DNA from: CAVSPO01 sp963730005
Lineage (GTDB): Bacteria > Actinomycetota > Actinomycetes > Propionibacteriales > Propionibacteriaceae
Length of the DNA stretch: 64,000 nucleotides
Direction: 5' to 3'
Assembly (NCBI GenBank): GCA_963730005.1
Contig: CAVSPO010000017.1
Span: forward strand, 33,910 to 97,909
The translations under genes and the position numbers were made by a program. The notes under the pieces were generated by a model, which did not search any database, was not told the DNA's origin, and saw nothing but the letters and a program-made list of their open reading frames with translations. Within the stretch, counting starts at the first letter, position 1, and every line of letters starts with the position of its first letter. Below are positions 1 through 9,620 of the stretch, one piece after another.

Positions 1-979
1 TGGGCGGCGTAGATGAACGACAACCCCAGCGCGCGTTCGTTGGCCATCCGTGTGCGCAGCGTGGGCAGCGGCGCGGTGGACGGCAACTCGTCCAGCACCG
101 ACACCATGGGCGGGCACAACCGGCCATACCGGGACTGGTTCGCCAGACGCAGACGCGGTGTCGAGGACGTGTTCGGCGAGCGCGGTCATCAGCGGGGACG
201 CCGACGCGTAGGGGTCTTCGCGGCCGAGCAGGTAGATGGTGCCGTTCGCGGCGATGAGTTCGGCGATGTCGGTGGCCGGGTTGTGTCGGGCTGGGGATGC
301 AGCGTTGCCGGATGTCGGCCTGGAAGAACAGGGTCATGGCCTGCTGGACGGTGGTGATGGTGTTGCCGGCGGTGCGGTCGTCGCCGTTCAGGGCGGCGTG
401 GAGCAGGCCCGCCCAGAACTGGGCGGCGTGTGGGTGGCCGCGCAGGATTTCGCTGGGGTCGCTGGTCTTGCGCGGGTTGGCGACCCATTGCAGGACGTCG
501 TCCAGGGTGCGGCCGGTCAGGGCGGCGGCGTGGAAGTAGGCCTGGATCACCTTGGCGGCTTCGGCGGCGTAGAACCGGGCGGCGTCGTCGCCGTGGGTGG
601 CCGAGCCACCCTTGACGGTGCCGGCGGTGAAGGCTTTGGCGCGGCGTTCGGCGACCATCGGGTCGACGCAACCGTCGATCGGGTCCCACACCAGGGCGGG
701 GAGGCCGGGGGCCAGCCCGAACGGGTCCAGCACCGCGACCGGGCCGTGTTCGGCGCGGCGGGTGATGGTCAACAGCAGGTCATCGGTCTTGGTCAGGGTG
801 ACCAGCGCGGCACCGGGCGCCGCCAGCAGCGCCGGGGTGAGCAGATCCAGGGTCTTGCCGGAACCTTGCGGGCCGATCACCCCGGCGGTCCGGTCCCACG
901 GGCACCACAGCTCACCAGCGTGGGGCTGCCACGCCTTCCCGATCCGCCAACCGACCTGTTTCGGGTCAAACCGTCGCAT
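1..979 (-). CDS. VirD4/TraG-type conjugal coupling ATPase, cut by window edge, two frameshifts
   Basis: Type IV coupling protein that would recruit the relaxase-DNA complex to the secretion channel at the inner membrane. Reading from the ATG at 979, the protein starts MRRFDPKQVGWRIGKAW and has a Walker A motif (GPQGSGKT) near residue 37, followed by the conserved lysine-threonine-aspartate stretch TLTKTDDL. The frame is open to about position 290, shifts once near 285 (conserved text resumes as NPATDIAELIAANGTIYLLG) and again near 150 (resumes ANQSRYGRLCPPMVSVLDEL, the Walker B region). The gene runs off the window before its C-terminus. A GAGG ribosome site precedes the ATG. The start overlaps the membrane protein upstream, as expected for a transfer operon. 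The breaks may be assembly indels. A second, internally deleted copy lies at 56.0-57.0 kb. Confidence 0.85.
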   Translation of the reverse strand, partial: MRRFDPKQVGWRIGKAWQPHAGELWCPWDRTAGVIGPQGSGKTLDLLTPALLAAPGAALVTLTKTDDLLLTITRRAEHGPVAVLDPFGLAPGLPALVWDPIDGCVDPMVAERRAKAFTAGTVKGGSATHGDDAARFYAAEAAKVIQAYFHAAALTGRTLDDVLQWVANPRKTSDPSEILRGHPHAAQFWAGLLHAALNGDDRTAGNTITTVQQAMTLFFQADIRQRCIPSPTQPGHRHRRTHRRERHHLPARPRRPLRVGVPADDRARRTRPRHRVCVWRTSPGMAGCARPWCRCWTSCRPPRRCPRCAHGWPTNARWGCRSSTPP

Positions 980-1445
980 CTTGTGCCTCCTCAAAGTGGT
1001 CTTGGTGAGGTTGTTTGCCGTAGAGGTCGGGGCGGACGATCCGGCGGGCCCGATACAGCCGCTGACGACCGAGCAGCTGTTCGACTTCGCTGGGGCTGGC
1101 AACGCCCTTGAGCGCGGCCGGGCCCCAACGCCGCAGCGCCCAGGCCAGACTGATCAGGACCAGCAGCGTCAGGCCGACTTCGGCGACGAGGACCGACGCG
1201 GTGAGCGTCGCGCCTTCGATGTGGACCGGGGCCGTCAGGCCTGCGCTGGCGTTTCCGGTGAGGATCGGCCACATCGAGGTGAACAGGGCGTCCCGGCTGG
1301 TCCAGCACCAGCCGGCGCCGCTGATCAGACAGGCGGCGGCGCGGCCGAGGTGGACGCCGAGGACCAGGATCAGCCCGATCGCCATGGCGGCGGCCACGAT
1401 GGGTTCCCATGTCCATGGATACGGGTCATGTCGGTTCTGCTGCAT
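966..1445 (-). CDS. small integral membrane protein of the transfer operon
   Basis: A 159-residue protein with about three hydrophobic segments (roughly residues 14-42, 60-80 and 84-108), a lysine/arginine-rich C-terminus and the soluble tail motif RRWGPAALKGVASPSEVEQLLG. It sits immediately upstream of the coupling ATPase, overlapping it by 14 bases. The same gene order recurs at 57.1-57.5 kb, where a 133-residue homologue shares PYPxTWE, VHLGRxxAxLxSG and RWGPAAxKGxAS. I infer an accessory membrane subunit for coupling-protein function. I do not recognise a named family. Confidence 0.75.
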   Translation of the reverse strand: MQQNRHDPYPWTWEPIVAAAMAIGLILVLGVHLGRAAACLISGAGWCWTSRDALFTSMWPILTGNASAGLTAPVHIEGATLTASVLVAEVGLTLLVLISLAWALRRWGPAALKGVASPSEVEQLLGRQRLYRARRIVRPDLYGKQPHQDHFEEAQDATV

Positions 1446-2242
1446 CAGGGCTCTCTTTGGTCAGGTGTGGTCACAGACAACAAACCGATTCGGGTTCGGT
1501 CCTGCTCACTTCGCGGGTGGAGGTCACGCGGTCTGGGGTTGGCGTGGCGGGCGCAGGCGTCGCTGCCCCCGGTCCGGGTGCTGCCCAGCGTTTCGTGCGA
1601 CGCAGCCGACGGTCGGAGGGTTGGCGAGGCAGTCGCGTCGTCCGGTTGTGTGACGGCGGCTGGGGGTTGGTGTTCGGCGAAGATCTGACGCCAGCCCTTG
1701 CGCGGCGGCAGCGCGTCAGCGTTGGCGGCCGCCGTGCTTTGTTCTTGATTTGATAATGATTTGATAGGGGGAACGTGAGGTTCACCACTACTGGTGAAGC
1801 CCACGTTCACTACTTGGTGAACCTGAGGTTCACCACTCGGGTCGGTGTGGTGAAGCCCACGTTCACCAGTCGAATCAACCTCAGGTTCACCACTGGATTG
1901 GTCTGTGGTGAAGCTGAGGTTCACCACTTCGAACGGCAGGGTGAGGGCGTAGGTGTTGGCCTTTCGGGCGCCGGCCCCGGCGGGGCCGCCGGCGTTGGTG
2001 ACGACCAGGTAGCCCTTCTGCTTGAGGGCTTTGATGTGCCGCCACACCAGGGTTCTGGTGATCCCGATCTCGTTGGCGAGTCGTTCGGCGCTGGGGCGGG
2101 CGTTGCGGCAGTCGTGGTCGGTGTAGTTGAAGATCATCACCAGGGTCCGGAACTCGGCGTTGGTCAGCCGCACCTCGGCCGGCAGTTGGTCGTCGGCGCG
2201 AAGGGCCTTGAGGTAGGCGAACTTGTCCATCAGGGTCACCAC
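1445..2242 (-). CDS. winged-helix replication/plasmid-type DNA-binding protein
   Basis: A 265-residue protein. Residues about 25-90 form a winged-helix fold (LTNAEFRTLVMIFNYTDHDC, then SAERLANEIGITRTLVWRH, then IKALKQKGYLVV) of the kind seen in Rep-like and conjugative-element regulators of actinobacteria. The C-terminal half is low-complexity, with three spaced SGEPxV units encoded by a nucleotide repeat array (see 1775-1930). The reported start is GTG at 2242; an in-frame ATG at 2230 (MDKFAYLKALRADDQLP) is the more natural start. It touches the membrane-protein gene downstream. It could be a replication initiator or a regulator of element copy state; the sequence does not decide this. Confidence 0.65.
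   Translation of the reverse strand: MVTLMDKFAYLKALRADDQLPAEVRLTNAEFRTLVMIFNYTDHDCRNARPSAERLANEIGITRTLVWRHIKALKQKGYLVVTNAGGPAGAGARKANTYALTLPFEVVNLSFTTDQSSGEPEVDSTGERGLHHTDPSGEPQVHQVVNVGFTSSGEPHVPPIKSLSNQEQSTAAANADALPPRKGWRQIFAEHQPPAAVTQPDDATASPTLRPSAASHETLGSTRTGGSDACARHANPRPRDLHPRSEQDRTRIGLLSVTTPDQREP
1775..1930. repeat. degenerate iteron-like repeats inside the winged-helix gene
   Basis: Within about 155 bases the decamer GGTTCACCAC or its close variants and complement (GGTGAA, GTGGTGAA) recur about ten times, in both orientations and at roughly 18-35 base spacing. On the coding strand they give the repeated peptide SGEPxV and neighbouring F/V-x-FT residues. Seen directly; the density is far above the surrounding gene. 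A binding array for the encoded protein is a reasonable inference. Confidence 0.6.
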
Positions 2243-2341
2243 TGTCTGCGGATGTGCGCTGAAGCACCTGTTTGTGGGCAGGGCCGGATCCGGGCCAGAG
2301 GTGTTGACGCTCCGGCCCGTACTCGGCGGGCTTCCAGCCGG

Positions 2342-3891
2342 CTACTCGGCTCCGGACGATGGGTCGGTGAGGTTGCCCAGCCGCCAGATTTCGTAGATCG
2401 GTAGTCCGGAGCCGTTGGCGTAGCTGCCGTGGATGACGCCGAGCTGGGTGCTGGCGGCTTCGACGGTTTGTTGGCCGTCGGGGTTCCAGACGATGGCGAC
2501 GTGGCCGATCTGGTTGGCGCCGAGGTAGGAGCTGGTGAACACCAGGTCACCGGGACGCTCGTCGCCCGCCGGTACTTGGTAGCCGTTGCCGGCGGCGAGC
2601 CAGTCGCGTTGGGTTTGTGCGGTGCGGGGCATGGTGATGCCGATTTGGGCGTAGGCGTTCTGGACCAGGCTGGAGCAGTCGTAGGCGTCGGGGCCGTTGG
2701 CGCCCATCAGGTAGGGTTTGCCGACCTGCTGCCCGGCCCAGGTCAGCACCTGGGCGATGCGTTCGTCGGTCAGCGGTGGCAGGTTCGGGTTACCGGCTAC
2801 CGGGTGGGCAGTCGGTCGTGGAGCCGAGGACCTGGCCGCCGCCGTAGGCGTGGGCGTAGTAGAGGACGTCGCCGACGTACCAGTCGGCGTGGTTGTACGC
2901 GTAGAGGGCTAGTTTGACGCCGTCGGGGCCGTTGAGGACGCCGGACGCGACCAGGTAGTTCGCCGCCGAATACACGCTGTCGGCGCGGTTGTGGATGTCG
3001 GCGGCACCGTCGCCGTCGCCGTCGACGCCGTAGGCGGCGAAGGTGGCGGGCATGAACTGCATCAGTCCTTGGGCGCCGGCGGTGCTGGTGGCGGTGTTGC
3101 GGCCGTGCGCGGTCTCTTCCATGCCGACACCGGCGAGCAGCGTCCATGGCACCCCGAACTTGGCGGCCGCGTCCTGGTAGAGCAGCTGGATCTCGGCGGG
3201 GATCGGCAGCGGCTCGTTGTGCAGCGAGTCCTGCCGCACCCCCGGCTCGGGTAGGTCGAACCCCACCCCGCCCTCCAGGACGCCGGCTATCGACGTGGTG
3301 TTGTTGGGGCCGACGGGTTGTTCGTTGAGGGGTGCGCCGTGTTCGAGCATGAACACCACCGGGTCGACGTCGACGCCGTCGACGGTGATGGTGAAGTGCA
3401 GGTGGATGCCGGTTGACCAGCCGGTGCTGCCCTCCACGCCGAGGGTCTGCCCGATCGCAACCGCAGCTCCGGGGGTGATGGCGGGGTCGATGCTGGCCAG
3501 GTGCCCGTACAGGGTGGTGATGCCGGCGCCGTGGTCGATGATGACGTGGTTGCCGAACCCGTTCCCGTTGTCCCCTGCCCAGCTGACGGTGCCACCGGCT
3601 GCGGCGACGACGGGGCTTTGGGGGGTGGCCAGGTCGACACCGTTGTGCAGGCTGGTGCTGGCGCCGGTGACCGGGTCGAGGCGCATCCCGAACCCCGACG
3701 TCACCGTGTACGGGGTGTCGACGAACGGGACTCGCCACTGCCCCTGTCGCCGGCAGCGTGCCGGCGCAGTTGACGGTGAAGGCGGAGGCGGGGACGACGA
3801 CCAGGGTCGCGATGAACCCGGCCAGCACCAGCGGCCCCGCGAGCAGCAGCGTCGCCAGCATCGCTGCAAGGACGACGATCGTCTTGTCCAT
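2342..3891 (-). CDS. three-domain peptidoglycan hydrolase: M23 peptidase, lytic transglycosylase, NlpC/P60
   Basis: Wall-opening enzyme of the conjugation machine. The reading path starts at ATG 3891 with a signal/anchor (MDKTIVVLAAMLATLLLAGP). After a frameshift near 3745 comes an M23/LysM-type metallopeptidase domain (SGFGMRLDP, HNGVDLA, YGHL, HLHF). It is followed by a goose-lysozyme/SLT-like domain with catalytic glutamate in GVGMEETAHGRN and the AGAQGLMQFMPATF motif. A second shift near 2800 leads to an NlpC/P60 domain with catalytic cysteine in YDCSSLV and histidine in GHVAIVW. Each shift falls in a C/G-rich run. The combination of an endopeptidase, a transglycosylase and a second peptidase in one secreted protein is typical of Gram-positive transfer systems. 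It lies directly downstream of the VirB4-like gene. Confidence 0.85.
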
Positions 3892-3985
3892 GGTCAGTCA
3901 CCTCCCGGCCTCAAGCTCGAGACCGAGCCGATGGGGACGTTGATGCCGATCGGGGGCGAGAACAGGCGGTGTTCATGGGTGTCCT

Positions 3986-5500
3986 TCAGCGGGCGGATTC
4001 GATGGCGGTGTTGGTGAAGGTGAGGTCTCGTTCGAGGGTGTGGAGGACGGTTTGGACCTTGTACATGTGGTCGCCGACGACCCACAGGGCCCGTCCTGGT
4101 TGTTGTCGGGCCCAGCCGGTGATGACATCACGGGCGATCGGGCCGAGGCCGAGGAGTTGTTCCAGTTCGGCGGCGACGCCGTCGTCCTGGCCGTGCAGGA
4201 TCTTGATGTCGGCGAGGTGGAGCAGGTCCTTGGCGATCGTGGCCGCCTGTGAACCGGCGTCCCCGGCCGACAGTAGGTCCGAGGGTTTGTGGGCGACCGA
4301 CCATTGGACCTCGCCGTCCTTGCGGGACAACCGCAGGTCCTCGTCGAAACTCTTGACCGCCTCGACACCGAGCCGTAGTTGTTTCCAGGCCTCGTCGCGG
4401 ACGGTGATCCGCAGGTCACCGGGTTGGGCGACTTCCCGCATCGCCCGCCCCCACGACGACAGACAGGTCAGCGCGATGCCGACGGCTTCGTCGCCGAGCG
4501 GCTGCAACCTGGACAGGCTCAACGACTGGATCGGTGCGGTCCAGTCCACGTCGATGGTGGTGTGGTCGTCGAACAACCCACCCAGGACGCCGGAGACGAG
4601 TTGTCCGAGGGCGTCGCGCAGGAGTCGGGTTTCGTCGAGGAAGTGCCGGCGGTCGCGGTAGCGGCAGTCGGCGATCAGGGCATCGTCTGGTTCGTCGAGG
4701 GCCCGCCACAGCATCGGGATGGTGGGTTCGGTCAGGGTGGTGGCGGCGGTGGTGTATCCGGTGATTCGGGACAGGGCGGCCCGGACGACCACCTCGTCGG
4801 TGGGGCCGAACGGCACCCGGCGTTCCCCGACACGCTGCGAGCCGACCAGGCCACGGATCAGGGTGAGCCAGCGCCGGAACACCACCGCGGCCCGGCGTTG
4901 CGCCTCCATCGCCGACAGGGTGGCCCAGCCCTCGCCGAGGGGTCCGAAGTCCAGCGGGTTGATCCGCGCGGGCAGTCCGTGACCGATCACGAACGGCTGC
5001 ACCCCGAGGGCGTGACACAACGGTTCGTACTCGTCCTTCGGGTCGCCGAGGATCAGCACCCGGTAGCCGAAATCGGTCATCCGGAGCAGGAACGCCTTGC
5101 TGGTCGCCGACTTGCCGCCGCCGGGTTTGCCGAAACACATCACGTTCGGGTTGGTCACCGACACGTCGGAGGCCAGCACCCAGCCGAGCGGGTCGGCGTA
5201 GAAGCTGCCACCCGAAAGCACGTCGATGCCCATCTGCGCGCCGGTCGGCGGCAGCCCGGGGGCGGAGATGAACGGCCAGAACACCGCCGCCTGGTCGGAG
5301 GCCATCCGCCACGTCGACACCTGCGCGGACGCCGCCGACCAGCCCCGCCCCGGCCGGTTGACGCCTGCGCGGGGTGCCGGGTGGAACAACCGCGGTTGTT
5401 TCACCGTCGGCGCCGGCGCCGGGGTGGTGGGAAGCTGGTGGCCGAAGTCGGCCAGCAGGTGGACGACATCACGCGCCTCGGTAGCGCGGCGGGTCCTCAT
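3986..5500 (-). CDS. VirB4/TraC-type conjugation ATPase
   Basis: A 504-residue energising ATPase of the type IV secretion channel, acting on the cytoplasmic face of the membrane. Walker A is GKPGGGKS at residues 124-131. Walker B is LRITVRDE at 363-370, with the acidic pair D369/E370. The stretch after it (SRKDGEVQWSVAHKPSD) matches the sensor region of VirB4 proteins. It is shorter than full VirB4 (about 800 residues) because the N-terminal domain is carried by the separate gene upstream, the usual split in actinobacterial elements. Its start overlaps that gene's stop by four bases, indicating translational coupling. The frame is fully intact. Confidence 0.9.
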   Translation of the reverse strand: MRTRRATEARDVVHLLADFGHQLPTTPAPAPTVKQPRLFHPAPRAGVNRPGRGWSAASAQVSTWRMASDQAAVFWPFISAPGLPPTGAQMGIDVLSGGSFYADPLGWVLASDVSVTNPNVMCFGKPGGGKSATSKAFLLRMTDFGYRVLILGDPKDEYEPLCHALGVQPFVIGHGLPARINPLDFGPLGEGWATLSAMEAQRRAAVVFRRWLTLIRGLVGSQRVGERRVPFGPTDEVVVRAALSRITGYTTAATTLTEPTIPMLWRALDEPDDALIADCRYRDRRHFLDETRLLRDALGQLVSGVLGGLFDDHTTIDVDWTAPIQSLSLSRLQPLGDEAVGIALTCLSSWGRAMREVAQPGDLRITVRDEAWKQLRLGVEAVKSFDEDLRLSRKDGEVQWSVAHKPSDLLSAGDAGSQAATIAKDLLHLADIKILHGQDDGVAAELEQLLGLGPIARDVITGWARQQPGRALWVVGDHMYKVQTVLHTLERDLTFTNTAIESAR

Positions 5501-7008
5501 GCCACACCATCACGGGTCAGGCACACCCCGAGCGGGATGGTGGACGCAGCGAACCCACGATCCTGGGCCAGGTCGAGCCGCAACGGCGCGAACCCGGCCA
5601 TCCGGATCGCGGCGTCAAGCCGGCGACCGTACTCGGTGATCGGCTCGGTACGCGGCACCGTCACCGTGCACACCGCATAAGGGCGGGTCATCGAACTGCC
5701 GCGGGCCAACTTCTCGTCCATCCCCTGTGCCTTGGCGGCCTCGTTACGGTGCCTGGCCTTGGGCTTGACCCCAGCCTTGCGACGCAGTTCACCCGCCATG
5801 TCGGAAGCGAACTCGGCGTTGTCGGCGGTACGTTCCGCGACCGACTGGGTGAGGATCGGGAACGCCACCATGAACGAACGCCGCTCCCCCGCCTCGGTCG
5901 GCGTCAACACCGGCGCCAACGCACCGATCACCGCACCCTTGACGGGCAACTTGACGGTGGCCGACACCGAATCCCACGCGTCATGGGCGTAATGCCGCAC
6001 CGCAGTGTCAGCACCGGAGGGGCCGGCCATCGCCCACGGCACATCGGCGTTCACGCCAGGGTTCTTCTCCCGAGCCGCCAACGCCTCCACGATGCCGGCC
6101 CGGTCACCGGGGGCGAACCCCGTCCGACACGCCAACGCCAACTCCGGCGACGTCAACCACCGCACATCAGTCATCCCCAGACCGCCACGCAGCTGGGACT
6201 CGACCTCCCCCATCAACCCATGCAGCACATGCCCGCGGCCGTCGACACCGCCGCCGGACTCCCTGGCCATCCGACCCATCCGATGCTCAGGCACCACGAA
6301 CGTGACGAACGCCTCAGTCCGGACGCTGGCCCTGGTCAACCCGGCCTGCAAGTCGTCGTTGATCCGGTGCGCCAACTCGCTACGACCCGGCACCCGATGA
6401 CGGGCCACCCAAATGCCCCGCTCGGCGCCGTCGTCCGGCACGGTGCGGACCATGAAGATGACCTCGTCGATCAACTCACCCCGCGAACAGACATCAAGCA
6501 GCCCCGACAGACCGGCAGCCTGCCGGTTCCGATCAGCGGGGTCGCTCATCCCGATCCCCGGATGCACCACCGCCGCCGTCACCGCCCAAGTACGGGCGGC
6601 GTGGTCCCGGATGATCGCCGTGCGTGACATAGCCGGCCCGTGCGGTGGCCCGTCATGGATCTCCAGCCCCTGCAACACCCCCGGCAGGTCCGCCTCGCCC
6701 AGGTCGTCGGCCTGGCCACGGGCGGCGCGGGCAGTGAACTGCCGCGACCCGCGCAGACCGGCCACCGCAAACAGGACCATGCTCCTGGCCCAGCCGACCG
6801 AAGAGCGGCCCTGAATCTTCACCACCGTGACCAGGGCCACAAGGATGAAGACCAGCAGGAACCACCACATAACTGCCCACTGCTGGCGGCTCATCGCCCA
6901 CAACACCGGCAGCCCCGACACCGCCAAGGCAACCAACTCGACCAGCGACATCCCGAAGAAGAACCCGATCTGGTCCCGCGAATAGTCACTGAAAACGTGC
7001 ACAGACAT
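5497..7008 (-). CDS. SCO6880-type transfer protein (PrgI-like membrane domain plus VirB4 N-terminal-like domain)
   Basis: About 503 residues. The N-terminus has two close transmembrane helices (residues about 18-36 and 42-62) typical of PrgI/SCO6880 proteins. A long soluble part resembling the N-terminal half of VirB4 follows (for example RTAIIRDHAARTWAVTAAVV and TDVRWLTSPELALACRTGF). The ATG at 7008 (MSVHVFSDYSRDQIG) is preferred over that at 7020 because GAGGT lies six bases before it. It precedes and overlaps the VirB4-like ATPase by four bases, so the two probably form one functional unit. No break in frame. Confidence 0.85.
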   Translation of the reverse strand: MSVHVFSDYSRDQIGFFFGMSLVELVALAVSGLPVLWAMSRQQWAVMWWFLLVFILVALVTVVKIQGRSSVGWARSMVLFAVAGLRGSRQFTARAARGQADDLGEADLPGVLQGLEIHDGPPHGPAMSRTAIIRDHAARTWAVTAAVVHPGIGMSDPADRNRQAAGLSGLLDVCSRGELIDEVIFMVRTVPDDGAERGIWVARHRVPGRSELAHRINDDLQAGLTRASVRTEAFVTFVVPEHRMGRMARESGGGVDGRGHVLHGLMGEVESQLRGGLGMTDVRWLTSPELALACRTGFAPGDRAGIVEALAAREKNPGVNADVPWAMAGPSGADTAVRHYAHDAWDSVSATVKLPVKGAVIGALAPVLTPTEAGERRSFMVAFPILTQSVAERTADNAEFASDMAGELRRKAGVKPKARHRNEAAKAQGMDEKLARGSSMTRPYAVCTVTVPRTEPITEYGRRLDAAIRMAGFAPLRLDLAQDRGFAASTIPLGVCLTRDGVA

Positions 7009-7037
7009 CTTTGACCTCATTTCGTGTTGCTTTCGCT

Positions 7038-8517
7038 TCAGACGGCTGCAGCCGCGGCAGCCGACCCGCCCCCGGCTACTGCCGGGCCACCGGATCCTGC
7101 CGGGCCGGACGCAGCCGGTGACCCGCCGCCGATGTTCGGGATGGGGGCCGCGCCGGCCGGAGAGGTCCAGTCGGGGGCTGTCTGGTCGGTTTGGTGGGCG
7201 TCCTGCGGGCCACCCCCGTGACCGCTGCCACTGCCCGGGTCGGGGTCGCCCTGGTCGGGGTGGTGTGGGCGTGGTGGGCGGCTGCCGGCTGGGTTGCCCC
7301 AGTCGGGCTGGTAGGTCTGGTGGCCGACGCCCATCTGGTTGGTCAGGTCGGCGCCGACCGCGGCCGCGCTGCCGCCTATCGAGGCGACCACCCGCATACC
7401 GGTCGCCACCGCGGCACCGACCGGCCCCAGCACCCCGGCCACCCCGGCAGCCAGGCCGCCACCAGCGGCACCACCGGTAGCCGTTCCTGCCGCTCCGGCC
7501 GCGCTGTTGGCAGCCATGCGGGTGGTGTTGGCGTTCTCGGCCTGTTGTTCACCGGCGGAGCGGCCCATGCTGTCCGCGCTTGCCGCGGCGTTGCTGCCGC
7601 CGTCGCGTCCGACGAGCCCGGCCAGACCGCCGATCGCGGCCATTCCGGCCCGGCCGGCGGCACCGGAGTTGGTGCCGGGATCCATGAACGCCAGCAGCTT
7701 GAACAAAGCGAGCGGGGAAATCGCGGACATCAGAATCATCCCGACCGCCGGCAGCGCGGTGCCGACCGCGGCCTGAGTGCCATCGGTCACGTCCACAACC
7801 ACGCTGCTCGCGATCTGGACGCCGAGCCCCATCATCAGGGTCATCACCACCGGAGTGAACGCGGCGGCATGGAACCAGCGGAACGACTTCCAGAACCACG
7901 ACCGTCCCGCCTCGGAAACCAGGCCCGGCGGCGCAGATCGGGGTCGTCACCGCCAGCACGATCAGGGCGCCGGCGCGGGTGAGCAGCACCAGCAGGTGCG
8001 CGATCCCGGCCAGCCACAACAGGCCGCCGAGCATCCCCAGCACGGTCGCCACCGTGGCATCGGTGATGTCCTCGGGCTGCAGCTCCGCGAACGGCTGCCA
8101 CTCCCCGAGCGAGTCCACCCCGAACAGAGTCTTCATGAGGTTGCTGGTCAGTGCGCCGCAGGCGGTGATCACCGCCGCCGCGTAGACCACCCAGGTGACC
8201 CACACCACGATGAACTGGGCGGTGCCGATCAGCACCCGGCCGAGGCTCTTGCCGTCCCGGCGGATGGCGACGGTGCCGAGCTGGACCATCAGCATCACCA
8301 GCAGCAGGCACAGCGCCAGCCAGCCGGTCAGCGCATACACCTGTTGGGCGGGGCCGTCGGTGGTGATGTCCGGGGTGAGGAAGTGGTTCTCCAGCTGCAG
8401 CACCATCCGCAGCACCCACAGTCCGCCGGACCAGACCGTCATCATCATCGCCGACCAGGTGTCGGCCACCAGCTTCCCCGCGACTCCACCCAGGGCGCTG
8501 AACGGATCGAACCCCAT
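7038..8517 (-). CDS. VirB6/TrbL-like polytopic membrane protein, one frameshift
   Basis: Channel component of the conjugation system. The path starts at ATG 8517 (MGFDPFSALGGVAGKLVADT) and has at least six hydrophobic helices, including WLALCLLLVMLMVQLGTVAI and TVLGMLGGLLWLAGIAHLLV. Near 7930 the frame shifts; the continuation (MTLMMGLGVQIASSVVVDV and following) carries two more helices and then a glycine/alanine/proline-rich, poorly structured tail of about 150 residues. The shift is in a GGCCCGGCGGCGC run. TrbL/VirB6 proteins have this layout of central helices and a variable tail. It lies 17 bases downstream of the SCO6880-type start, in the same operon. Confidence 0.8.
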
Positions 8518-8526
8518 GTCGCCCGC

Positions 8527-9330
8527 CTACCTTGCTGCCCGGGCCCAGGTGCGCCAGCCGGCCTCGACCGCCAGATCGGTGCCCGGCCACGTCGATGGCG
8601 CCAACGCCGGCGGTGTCCCAGGTGCGATCAGCCAGCGCTGCCCGTCCCAGACCATGCGTTCGCAGTAGCCGTACGCCATCCGCGCCTCCGACCGGTACAC
8701 CGCCCGCACATCAACCAGCACGCACGCAATCGTCCAGTCCGGCCCGTCGGACGCCTTGGTCTGCGCGGCCGCCGGCGTCACCGTGACCCGAGCGCCCTGC
8801 TCCAGGACGTCACCCATCTTCATCGCGGCCAGGAACGACCGGACGTGGCCCATCAACCGCCACTGCTCCACCGGGCCGGCGCCGTCCGCGGCCCAGGCGT
8901 CCCACACCTCGACCACCCGGGCGACGTTCATCTCCGACAACACCGTCACCTCGATCGCAGCCAACTGCCCGATCGCACCCTCCGGGGTGTGCGGGAACCC
9001 CGAAGCGACCTTCCCGGCGCCGATCACCGTCGAGGCGGGCACCTCGAGCACCGGGCCCGGGACCGCCGCCGGCGTCCCGCCCTGCGAATCAGAACGGCTG
9101 ACCTGCAGCATCGGCTCGGCCGCCAACACATCCCGCCGCTCCTCCCGCTCCAATGGCAACGCCACCGCCGTCGCGGCCGCGGCGTCCGGCAGGGGGCCAG
9201 TAAGGGCAGAATGGACGGCCAACACCAGCCCGACCACAAGGGCCAGCACCATCACGGCGGCACCGGTCAGGGCGGCAATCAACTTCCTCCGGCTCCACGG
9301 GGTCACGATCTGTGGATTGTGGGCGGCCAT
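8527..9330 (-). CDS. single-pass conjugal transfer protein (TcpC/VirB8-like)
   Basis: A 267-residue protein starting at ATG 9330 (MAAHNPQIVTPWSRRKLIAA). One transmembrane helix at about residues 18-40 is followed by an extracytoplasmic domain of about 220 residues. The topology, size and position next to VirB6-like and VirB4-like genes fit the VirB8/TcpC scaffolding proteins of Gram-positive systems. I see no sequence motif that proves the family. The start overlaps the gene upstream by one base. Its C-terminus ends nine bases before the channel protein start. Confidence 0.7.
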   Translation of the reverse strand: MAAHNPQIVTPWSRRKLIAALTGAAVMVLALVVGLVLAVHSALTGPLPDAAAATAVALPLEREERRDVLAAEPMLQVSRSDSQGGTPAAVPGPVLEVPASTVIGAGKVASGFPHTPEGAIGQLAAIEVTVLSEMNVARVVEVWDAWAADGAGPVEQWRLMGHVRSFLAAMKMGDVLEQGARVTVTPAAAQTKASDGPDWTIACVLVDVRAVYRSEARMAYGYCERMVWDGQRWLIAPGTPPALAPSTWPGTDLAVEAGWRTWARAAR

Positions 9331-9620
9331 CACACGCACCCCGCCCCGGTGATCGAGCCGACCATCGACGGCACCACCGTGTAGAGCACTGCGGCGATGA
9401 ACACCACGAACAGGCCGACCACGCCGGCCTTGCTGGCATGCGGCATGGAAAGGATGCGGCCACCGACAATCCCGCCGATCGACACCACCACACCGACCAC
9501 GAACAATGCCAGTACCGCCCACATCACGTAGCCGGTCAACTGGTCCGCGTACTGCTGCGCCCCGGGCGGGGCCACTGGGCAGATCTGCATCGGCACCAAC
9601 GCCAGTTCCACAGGGGTCAT
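9330..9620 (-). CDS. small two-helix membrane protein (VirB2-sized)
   Basis: 96 residues with two hydrophobic helices (about 31-55 and 67-90) separated by a short positive loop (GGRILSMPHASKAG). Cysteines lie at positions 14 and 95. Size, topology and position between transfer genes suggest a VirB2/TrbC-type or accessory channel subunit; this is inference. Its start overlaps the stop of the preceding gene by four bases. Confidence 0.65.
   Translation of the reverse strand: MTPVELALVPMQICPVAPPGAQQYADQLTGYVMWAVLALFVVGVVVSIGGIVGGRILSMPHASKAGVVGLFVVFIAAVLYTVVPSMVGSITGAGCV

Noticed and set aside
597..1688. Long plus-strand open frame across the coupling-protein and membrane-protein genes
   Set aside because: Arginine/glycine/proline-rich antisense shadow; minus-strand genes there have Walker motifs, helices and operon overlaps.
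1775..1930. A CRISPR array
   Set aside because: Repeats occur in both orientations, spacing is irregular, and they code for a peptide repeat; no cas genes.
7777..9384. A 535-codon plus-strand frame over the TrbL-like and transfer genes
   Set aside because: Histidine/arginine/glutamine-rich antisense of real membrane-protein genes.
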